From assembly GCF_900115745.1 (NCBI RefSeq), contig NZ_FOXP01000003.1, positions 7,501 through 71,500 of the forward strand: a DNA stretch of 64,000 nucleotides. The letters run 5' to 3'. This DNA comes from Sphingomonas rubra (lineage in GTDB: Bacteria > Pseudomonadota > Alphaproteobacteria > Sphingomonadales > Sphingomonadaceae). Made by a program: the position numbers and the translations under genes. Positions 57,580-64,000 of the stretch are shown in pieces (positions within the stretch are counted from its first letter, which is position 1; each line of letters begins with the position of its first letter). The notes beneath the pieces are model-generated. The model worked only from the letters and a program-made list of their open reading frames with translations, did no database searches and was not told where the DNA came from.

Positions 57580-58242
57580 ATGACCACGTCCGACATGGTG
57601 ATCGACGCGCACGATGTCACGCTGACGCTGGGTGAGACCGCCATCCTGCGCGGCGTCGATCTGGCCGTCGCGCGCGGCGAGAGCGTCGCGCTGCTCGGCG
57701 CGTCGGGATCGGGCAAGTCGTCGCTGCTCGCGGTGCTGACGGGGCTGGAGCGCGCGAGCGGCGGGCAGGTGACCGTGGACGGGCTCGATCTCGGCATCCT
57801 CGGCGAGGATGCGCTGGCCCGCGCGCGGCGGGGGCGGATCGGGGTCGTGCTCCAGGCCTTTCACCTGCTGCCGACGATAACCGCGCGCGAGAATGTGGCG
57901 GTGCCGATGGAACTCGCCGGCCACGACGACGCGTGGGACCGCGCAGGCGAGGAGCTGACCGCGGTCGGCCTCGCCCACCGGCTCGACCATTACCCCGCGC
58001 AGCTGTCCGGCGGCGAGCAGCAGCGCGTCGCGATCGCCCGCGCGCTCGGCTCCCGGCCGCCGCTGGTGTTCGCCGACGAGCCGACCGGCAACCTCGACAC
58101 TGCGACGGGCGAGGCGATCATGGACTTGCTGTTCGAACGGCAGGCGGCGCTGGGCACGACGCTGGTCGTCATTACACACGACCATGCGCTGGCAGCGCGC
58201 TGCGGCCGCGTCGTGACGCTGGTCGACGGGCGGGTGGCATGA
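57580..58242 (+). CDS. ybbA: ABC transporter ATP-binding protein, YbbA/LolD-like
   Basis: 220-aa ATPase. Walker A is LLGASGSGKSSLLAV, the signature LSGGEQQRVAIARAL, Walker B VFADEPTGNLD, and the switch VITHDHALA. It pairs with the FtsX-like permease that starts in an ATGA overlap. The substrate of this system is not settled; related systems extrude lipids or move lipoproteins. Confidence 0.93.
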   Translation: MTTSDMVIDAHDVTLTLGETAILRGVDLAVARGESVALLGASGSGKSSLLAVLTGLERASGGQVTVDGLDLGILGEDALARARRGRIGVVLQAFHLLPTITARENVAVPMELAGHDDAWDRAGEELTAVGLAHRLDHYPAQLSGGEQQRVAIARALGSRPPLVFADEPTGNLDTATGEAIMDLLFERQAALGTTLVVITHDHALAARCGRVVTLVDGRVA

Positions 58243-60737
58243 GCGGCTGGGCGCTGGCGTCCCGCTGGGCGCGGCGTGAGCTTGACTGGCGGTTCCGGGG
58301 CCTGCGGCTGCTGGTCGCCTGCCTGTTCCTCGGTGTCGCGGCGCTGGCGGCGATCGGCGGCCTGGCCGACGCGGTCGGCGGTGAGCTGGCGGCGCGCGGC
58401 GCGACGATCCTGGGCGGCGACCTGGAACTCGCCACCTCGCAGCGGCTGGCGACCCCGGCCGAGCGCGCCGCCTTCGCGCGCGTCGGCACCGTGTCGGAGA
58501 CGGTGCGGATGCAGGCCAACGCCGTCGCCGGCACGCGCGCGGCGCCGATCCAGCTGAAGGCGGTGGACGGCGCCTATCCGCTCACCGGCGCGCTGACGCT
58601 CGCCGATGGTCGCCGCGTCGGCGCGCCGCCGGTGGGACAGGTGTGGATCGCGCCGGCGCTCGCCACCCGGCTAGGGCTGGCGAGCGGCGGACGGCTGGCG
58701 ATCGGCGGCGCGGCGCTGACCGTCGGCGGGATCATCGCCGACGAGCCGGACCGGCTGGGCGAGGGTTTCACCCTGGGGCCGCCCGCGATCGTGTCGATGC
58801 CCACGCTGAAGGCGACCGGGCTGGTCCAGCCGGGCAGCCTGTTCGAGGCGAAATACCGGCTGCGACTGCCGCCGCATGCCGACCCGGCCGCGAGCGGCCG
58901 GCGCCTGACCGCCGCCTTCCCGGCCGGCGGGTGGGAGGTGAAGACGCGCGACCGGGCATCGCCGGGGGCGTCGCGCTTCGTCGACCGGATGGGCGAGTTC
59001 CTGACGCTGGTCGCGCTCGCCGCGCTCGCCATCGCCGGCATCGGCGTGGGCGGCGGCGTCACGTCGTTCCTGGCGGCGCGGCGGGGGACGGTGGCGACGC
59101 TCAAGGTACTCGGCGCCTCGACGGGTGACATCGCCCGGCTCTACGCGATCGAGATCGGCGTGGCGGCGCTGGTCGGAATCGGCACGGGGCTGGTCGCGGG
59201 CGTGCTGGCGGTGCCGCTGCTGGTCGGGCTGCTCGGTGACGTGTTGCCGGTGACGGCGACGCTGTCGGTCGCGCCGTGGCCGCTGGTGCGCGCGGCGCTC
59301 TACGGCGGGCTGATCGCGCTCGCCTTCGCTGCAACGCCGCTCGCCGCGGCGGGGGCGACGCCCGCGGCGGGGTTGCTGCGCGGGGCACTGGCGCCGCTTC
59401 GCCCGGCGACGTGGCGGGCGCGGATCGTGTCGCTGCTCGCCGGCGGGGCGGCGGTGGCGCTGGCGATCGGCACCGCGCGCCAGCCGATGCTCGCCGCGGG
59501 CTTCCTGCTCGCGGTCGCCGGGGCGCTGCTGCTGCTCGCCGGCATCGGCCGCGCCGTGGCCGCGCTCGCCGCCCGGGCGCCACGCGCGCGGCGGCCGCTC
59601 GTCCGGCTGGCGGTGGCGGCGCTGCACCGGCCGGGCGCGCACACGACCGCTCTGGTGGTCGCGCTCGGCCTCGGCCTGACGCTGTTCGTTCTCCTCGCCG
59701 GCATCCGAACGAGCATCGACGCCAACATCGCCACCACCGTGCCCGCGCGCGCGCCGGCGCTGTTCGTGCTCGACGTGCCGCGCGACCGCGAGGCCGAGTT
59801 CCGCCGGGTGGTCGCGCACGCCGTGCCCGGTGCCGACGTGCGCACGGTGCCGCTGCTGCGCGGCACGATCACCGCCTACGGCACGACCCGCGTCGCCGAC
59901 CTCAAGCAACTGCCGGAAGGGGCGTGGGCGCTGCGCGGCGAGCGCGGCCTGACCTACGCCGACGCGGTGCCCGACGGCAGCACCGTGACCGCCGGCCGCT
60001 GGTGGCCGCGCGGCTATGCCGGGCCGCCGCTGGTGTCGGTCGACGAGCGGCTGGCCAAGGCGCTGTCGCTCAGGATCGGGGACCCGCTCACCGTCAGCCT
60101 GCTCGGCATCGAGCGCACCGCGCGCGTCACCTCGTTCCGGCGGATCGACTGGGACACGCTGGGCTTCAACTTCGTGCTGGTCTTCTCGCCCGGCACGCTG
60201 CGCGGCGCGCCGCACAACCTGGCCGCGACGATCGACGTGCCGAGCGGGCGCGAGGAGGCGGTCACCGCGGCGCTGCTCGGGCCTTTCCCCTCGTCCTCAG
60301 CGATCGAGGTGCGTGGCGTACTCGGCCAGGTGCGCACCATCCTGGGCCAGGTCGCCGCCGCCATCGCTGCGGCGGGCGGCGTGGTGGTGGTCGCCGGCAT
60401 CGCAGTGCTGGTCGGCGCCATCGCCGCCGCCCGCGAGGCGCGGACCTACGACGCGGTGGTGCTGCGGATGCTCGGCGCGACGCGCGGGCAGCTGCTCGCC
60501 GGGCAAGCGATCGAATACGCGCTGCTCGGCGCGGTGGTGGCGGTCGTCGCGATCGTATTGGGCCTGACCGGCGCATGGTACGTGGTGACGCAGAGCTTCG
60601 ATTTCATCTGGGCGCCCGACTATGCCGCCGTCGGGGTGACCGTCGCGGTGGGCCTCGGCGCGCTGATCGCCATCGGCTTGGCTGGCGCGTGGCCGATCAT
60701 GAGCATCCGGCCGGCACGCGCGCTTCGCTCGATCTGA
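58239..60737 (+). CDS. ybbP: ABC transporter permease, YbbP (FtsX-like) family
   Basis: 832 aa. It has an N-terminal membrane helix ([21 protein letters not shown]), two large periplasmic parts and paired FtsX blocks ([49 protein letters not shown]). This is the duplicated 4+4 helix plan of YbbP. It is coupled to ybbA. Its last 41 bases overlap the 3' end of convergent glcB. Confidence 0.92.
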   Translation: MSGWALASRWARRELDWRFRGLRLLVACLFLGVAALAAIGGLADAVGGELAARGATILGGDLELATSQRLATPAERAAFARVGTVSETVRMQANAVAGTRAAPIQLKAVDGAYPLTGALTLADGRRVGAPPVGQVWIAPALATRLGLASGGRLAIGGAALTVGGIIADEPDRLGEGFTLGPPAIVSMPTLKATGLVQPGSLFEAKYRLRLPPHADPAASGRRLTAAFPAGGWEVKTRDRASPGASRFVDRMGEFLTLVALAALAIAGIGVGGGVTSFLAARRGTVATLKVLGASTGDIARLYAIEIGVAALVGIGTGLVAGVLAVPLLVGLLGDVLPVTATLSVAPWPLVRAALYGGLIALAFAATPLAAAGATPAAGLLRGALAPLRPATWRARIVSLLAGGAAVALAIGTARQPMLAAGFLLAVAGALLLLAGIGRAVAALAARAPRARRPLVRLAVAALHRPGAHTTALVVALGLGLTLFVLLAGIRTSIDANIATTVPARAPALFVLDVPRDREAEFRRVVAHAVPGADVRTVPLLRGTITAYGTTRVADLKQLPEGAWALRGERGLTYADAVPDGSTVTAGRWWPRGYAGPPLVSVDERLAKALSLRIGDPLTVSLLGIERTARVTSFRRIDWDTLGFNFVLVFSPGTLRGAPHNLAATIDVPSGREEAVTAALLGPFPSSSAIEVRGVLGQVRTILGQVAAAIAAAGGVVVVAGIAVLVGAIAAAREARTYDAVVLRMLGATRGQLLAGQAIEYALLGAVVAVVAIVLGLTGAWYVVTQSFDFIWAPDYAAVGVTVAVGLGALIAIGLAGAWPIMSIRPARALRSI

Positions 60738-62820
60738 CCGCCGCCGCCTTGGCCCGCGCGCGGAAGGCGTGGAGCAGCGGTTCGGTATAACCGTTCGGCT
60801 GCTTCGCGCCCTCGAACACCAGCGCGCGGGCCGCCTGGAAGGCGAGGCTGTCGGGCGTCAGCGGCCGGTACTCGGGATCGCCCGCGTTCTGCCCGTCGAC
60901 GACCGCCGCCATGCGGGTGAGCGCGGCATCGACCTCCGCGGCCGAACACACGCCGTGCATCAGCCAGTTGGCGAGGTGCTGCGAGGAGATACGCAGCGTC
61001 GCACGGTCCTCCATCAGGCCGATATCGTCGATGTCGGGCACCTTGGAACAGCCGACCCCTGCGTCGATCCAGCGGGCGACATAGCCGAGCAGCCCTTGCG
61101 CGTTGTTGTCCAGCTCGCGCGCGACCTCCTCCGCGGACCAGTTGGTGCCGCCTGCGAGCGGGATCGTCAGCAGCGTCTCCACCGCCGGCGCCGGCGTCGC
61201 GGCGATGGTGGCATGGCCGGCGAACACGTCGTGCGCGTGATAGTGCATCGCGTGAAGCGTCGCCGCAGTCGGGCTCGGCACCCAGGCGGTGGTGGCGCCG
61301 GCGCGCGGGTGTGCCGCCTTCTGCGCGACCATCGCCGCCATCAGGTCGGGCGCCGCCCACATGCCCTTGCCGATCTGCGCACGCCCGCCGAGCCCGCAGG
61401 CGAGGCCGATGCGCACGTTGCGATCCTCGTACGCGCCGATCCACGCCGACACCTTCATGTCCGCCTTCCTCACCATCGGCCCGGCGCGCATCGACGTATG
61501 GATCTCGTCCCCCGTGCGATCGAGAAAGCCCGTGTTGATGAAGGCGATCCGGTGTCGCACCGCGTGGATGCACGCGGCGAGGTTGGCGGACGTGCGCCGC
61601 TCCTCGTCCATCACCCCGATCTTGATCGTATGACACGGCAGGCCGAGCAGGTCCTCCACCGCGTCGAACAGCCGGTCGGTAAAGGCGCACTCGTCGGGCC
61701 CGTGCATCTTGGGCTTAACGATGTAAACGGAGCCGGCAGCACTGTTGCGCCGCGCGACTTTGACATCGTGGAGCGCGATCAGGCTGGTCATCACCGCGTC
61801 GAGGATGCCTTCGGGTGCCTCACCGCCGTCAGGCAGCCGCACCGCCGGGGTGGTCATCAGATGGCCGACGTTGCGCACGAAAAGCAGGCTGCGACCGGAT
61901 AGGGTGAGGCGATCGCCGTCGGGCGTCGTCCACGCGCGATCCTCCGCCAATCGCCGCGTCAGCGAGCGATCGTTCTTGTCGAACGTCTCGACCAGGTCGC
62001 CCTTCATCAACCCCAGCCAGTTGGCATAGCCCGCAACCTTGTCGTCGGCGTCGACCGCCGCGACCGAATCCTCGAAATCGATGATCGTGGTCAGCGCCGA
62101 TTCGAGGATCACGTCGGCGAGGCCCGCCGGATCGGTGCGCCCGATCGGGTGGTCGCGATCTACAATCAACTCAATGTGCAGGCCGTGGTGGCGGAGCAGC
62201 AGGCTCTCGCCGCGCGTACCGACCAGCTGCGACGGATCGCGCAAGCTCGGACGGCCGCCGGTCCAGTCGGCCCAACGGCCAGTGGCGAGCGGCACTGCCT
62301 CGTCGAGGAACGCCTTGGCGCGCGCGACCACCGCTGCGCCGCGATCGGCATCGTAAGGCCCCGGCGGCAGCGGCGGCGCGAGCGCGTCGGTGCCGTAGAG
62401 CGCGTCGTAGAGGCTACCCCAGCGCGCATTCGCCGCGTTGAGGACGAAACGGCGGTTGAGCACCGGCACCACCAGCTGCGGCCCGGCGATCGTCGCCACC
62501 TCCGGATCGACGCCGGTCGTGTCGATCGTGAACGGCGCGGGCTCGTCGACCAGGTAGCCGATCTCGCGCAGGAAGCCGACATAGGCCGCCTGGTCGATCG
62601 GCTGCCCCGTGTGCTCGTCGTGCCACGCATTGATCGCGGTCTGGAGCGCATCCCGCCGGGCGAGCAATGCCGCATTCTCCGGCGCGAACCGGGCGAACAG
62701 CGCGGCGGTCCCCCGCCAGAAGGCGTCCGCCGCGATCCCCGTTCCCGGCAGCACCTGCTCCTCCACGAAGGCGGCGAGCGGGGACGCGACCGTCAGGCCA
62801 GCGCGATCGACTGTCGTCAT
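60697..62820 (-). CDS. glcB: Malate synthase G
   Basis: Condenses glyoxylate with acetyl-CoA to malate, completing the glyoxylate shunt with aceA upstream. 707 aa, the G-isoform size. Blocks are [60 protein letters not shown] and [18 protein letters not shown]. It lies 4 bp after a small gene and about 230 bp after aceA, all on the minus strand, so acetate/fatty-acid growth genes form one cluster. Confidence 0.97.
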   Translation of the reverse strand: MTTVDRAGLTVASPLAAFVEEQVLPGTGIAADAFWRGTAALFARFAPENAALLARRDALQTAINAWHDEHTGQPIDQAAYVGFLREIGYLVDEPAPFTIDTTGVDPEVATIAGPQLVVPVLNRRFVLNAANARWGSLYDALYGTDALAPPLPPGPYDADRGAAVVARAKAFLDEAVPLATGRWADWTGGRPSLRDPSQLVGTRGESLLLRHHGLHIELIVDRDHPIGRTDPAGLADVILESALTTIIDFEDSVAAVDADDKVAGYANWLGLMKGDLVETFDKNDRSLTRRLAEDRAWTTPDGDRLTLSGRSLLFVRNVGHLMTTPAVRLPDGGEAPEGILDAVMTSLIALHDVKVARRNSAAGSVYIVKPKMHGPDECAFTDRLFDAVEDLLGLPCHTIKIGVMDEERRTSANLAACIHAVRHRIAFINTGFLDRTGDEIHTSMRAGPMVRKADMKVSAWIGAYEDRNVRIGLACGLGGRAQIGKGMWAAPDLMAAMVAQKAAHPRAGATTAWVPSPTAATLHAMHYHAHDVFAGHATIAATPAPAVETLLTIPLAGGTNWSAEEVARELDNNAQGLLGYVARWIDAGVGCSKVPDIDDIGLMEDRATLRISSQHLANWLMHGVCSAAEVDAALTRMAAVVDGQNAGDPEYRPLTPDSLAFQAARALVFEGAKQPNGYTEPLLHAFRARAKAAAVRSSEARVPAGCS

Positions 62821-62824
62821 GCCG

Positions 62825-63031
62825 TCAGCCGAGCCGACCGAGGCGGTGGTATAGATTGCTGTACTGGACCGACGCCGGATCGTCCTCGATCGTGCGGAGA
62901 TGCGTCAGGACGGCGGTGCGCAGCAGCGCGAAGTCGGCGGTGGAGAAGATCGGCCGCGCCGCGGCGGGGCTGCCGCGCTTCAGGCCGTCGGTCGCGGTAT
63001 CGGCGGGGCGGGTCTGGGTGTCGATGGTCAT
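62825..63031 (-). CDS. Small conserved-context protein between aceA and glcB
   Basis: 68-aa acidic protein ([20 protein letters not shown], ending [15 protein letters not shown]) with no family I can name. It is predicted helical with no membrane segment. It is 23 bp after aceA and 4 bp before glcB, so it is almost certainly co-expressed with the glyoxylate shunt enzymes and could regulate or stabilise one of them, which is speculation. Confidence 0.7.
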   Translation of the reverse strand: MTIDTQTRPADTATDGLKRGSPAAARPIFSTADFALLRTAVLTHLRTIEDDPASVQYSNLYHRLGRLG

Positions 63032-63054
63032 GATGCTCTCTCCTCCAAATGGGT

Positions 63055-64000
63055 TCAGGCGAACTGGTTCATCGTGTTGTGGACGCCGCCGGCCTTCAGC
63101 GCGGCCTCGCCGGCGAAATATTCCTTGTGGTCGTCGCCTAGGTCCGAGCCCGACATGTTCTGGTGACGGACGCAGGCGATCCCCTCCCGGATCTCCTTCC
63201 TTTGCACGTCGCGGACGTAGCCGAGCATCCCGGCCTCGCCGAAATACTCGCGTGCCAGATTGTCGGTCGACAAGGCCGCCGTGTGATAGGTCGGCAGCGT
63301 AATGAGATGGTGGAAGATGCCGGCACGCGCCGCCGCGTCGCGCTGAAAGGTGCGGATACGCTCGTCGGCCTCCGCCGCCAGTTCGGTCGTGTCGTAAATG
63401 ACGCTCATCAGCGCATCCCGGTCGTACGCCGCCACGTCACGACCCGCTTGGCGCCACGCGTCGAACACCTGCTGGCGGAAATTGAGCGTCCAGTTGAACG
63501 ACGGCGAGTTGTTGTAGACCAGCTTGGCGTTCGGGATCACCGCGCGGATGCGGTCGACCATCGACGCGATCTGCTCGATATGCGGCTTCTCCGTCTCGAT
63601 CCACAGCAGGTCGGCGCCGTTCTCCAGCGAGGTAATGCAGTCTAGGACGCAGCGGTCGGCGCCGGTGCCGGGGGCGAACTGGTACAGGTTGGACGGTAGC
63701 CGCTTGGGCCGCATCAGCCTGCCGTCGCGCTCGATCACCACGTCGCCGCGCAGGGAAGACAGGTCGGTCACCTCCTCGCAGTCGAGGAAGGCGTTGTACC
63801 GGTCGCCGAGATCACCCGCCTCGCGGCTATAGGCGATCTGCTTGGTCAGGCCCGCACCCAATGAGTCGGTGCGCGCGACGACGATGCCGTCCTCGACCCC
63901 GAGTTCCAGGAAGGCGTAGCGGCAGGCGCGGATCTTCGCCAGGAAGTCCTCGTGCGGCACGGTGACCTTGCCGTCCTGATGGCCGCACTGCTTCTCGTCG
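63055..64000 (-). CDS. aceA: Isocitrate lyase, 5' end beyond the window
   Basis: The C-terminal 315 or so residues of the long-form isocitrate lyase, which splits isocitrate into glyoxylate and succinate. The frame enters at DEKQCGHQDGKVTVP, containing the catalytic cysteine-Gly-His. It continues with VVARTDSLGAGLTKQIA, PKLVYNNSPSFNW-like KLVYNNSPSFNWTL, and ends HNTMNQFA. First gene of the aceA-small protein-glcB cluster. Confidence 0.96.
   Translation of the reverse strand, partial: DEKQCGHQDGKVTVPHEDFLAKIRACRYAFLELGVEDGIVVARTDSLGAGLTKQIAYSREAGDLGDRYNAFLDCEEVTDLSSLRGDVVIERDGRLMRPKRLPSNLYQFAPGTGADRCVLDCITSLENGADLLWIETEKPHIEQIASMVDRIRAVIPNAKLVYNNSPSFNWTLNFRQQVFDAWRQAGRDVAAYDRDALMSVIYDTTELAAEADERIRTFQRDAAARAGIFHHLITLPTYHTAALSTDNLAREYFGEAGMLGYVRDVQRKEIREGIACVRHQNMSGSDLGDDHKEYFAGEAALKAGGVHNTMNQFA

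Overview
The window is one contiguous piece of a high-GC (about 70%) alphaproteobacterial chromosome, most likely Sphingomonas or a close relative in the Sphingomonadaceae. The evidence is a C4-type 5-aminolevulinate synthase (hemA), a DUF4167 protein behind hisS-prfA-prmC, the long-form isocitrate lyase and malate synthase G, a leucine-degradation (liu) cluster, and several families of short palindromic intergenic repeats typical of sphingomonads. Both ends cut genes: DUF4167 at base 1 and aceA at base 64000. No rRNA, tRNA, CRISPR array, prophage or classical insertion sequence was seen.

Layout. 1-3.9 kb: translation operon hisS-prfA-prmC and DUF4167 (minus). 3.9-7.2 kb: membrane protein, M61 peptidase, ppa. 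7.3-9.3 kb: a four-gene minus-strand chain vapB-vapC-DMT transporter-GNAT with every junction overlapping by 4 bp. 9.3-12.3 kb: ispG, then isoaspartyl peptidase and S1/P1 nuclease. 12.4-17.5 kb: liuA-liuB-[DUF559 nuclease]-liuD for isovaleryl-CoA catabolism. 17.5-25.5 kb: GH92 mannosidase, hydrolase, gamma-glutamyltransferase, SDR, and an SRPBCC/alcohol dehydrogenase pair. 25.7-27.9 kb: coupled DHH phosphoesterase and UV-damage endonuclease. 28-29.8 kb: glnK-amtB behind a sigma-54 promoter. 30-31.2 kb: gluconokinase coupled to a ccdAB toxin-antitoxin pair. 31-41.7 kb: tldD, an ABC ATPase, a lower-GC island, nadB, a class A beta-lactamase-like lipoprotein, agmatine deiminase with an M28 peptidase, and rpsD. 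42-48.3 kb: chorismate mutase, a GIY-YIG nuclease fused to a TrmJ-like methyltransferase, rpiB-glyA-nrdR, an ECF sigma/anti-sigma pair, and Uma2. 48.3-57.5 kb: hemA, murI, plsY-dprA-topA, a YghU-type GST, a methyltransferase-like exported protein, and tesA. 57.6-64 kb: a YbbA/YbbP ABC system and the glyoxylate shunt genes (aceA, small protein, glcB).

Two observations stand out. First, two small endonuclease genes of unrelated folds (a Vsr-like DUF559 at 14.2-14.7 kb and a GIY-YIG at 43.1-43.35 kb) each sit between two copies of a different palindromic repeat family, and each family also occurs as gene-less pairs elsewhere in the window. This resembles RAYT/REPIN organisation but with nucleases in place of a tyrosine transposase. 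Second, a two-hairpin element with identical linkers and compensatory stem changes occurs twice, both times just 3' of a minus-strand gene (rpsD and a zinc-finger gene), and looks like an uncharacterised structured RNA.
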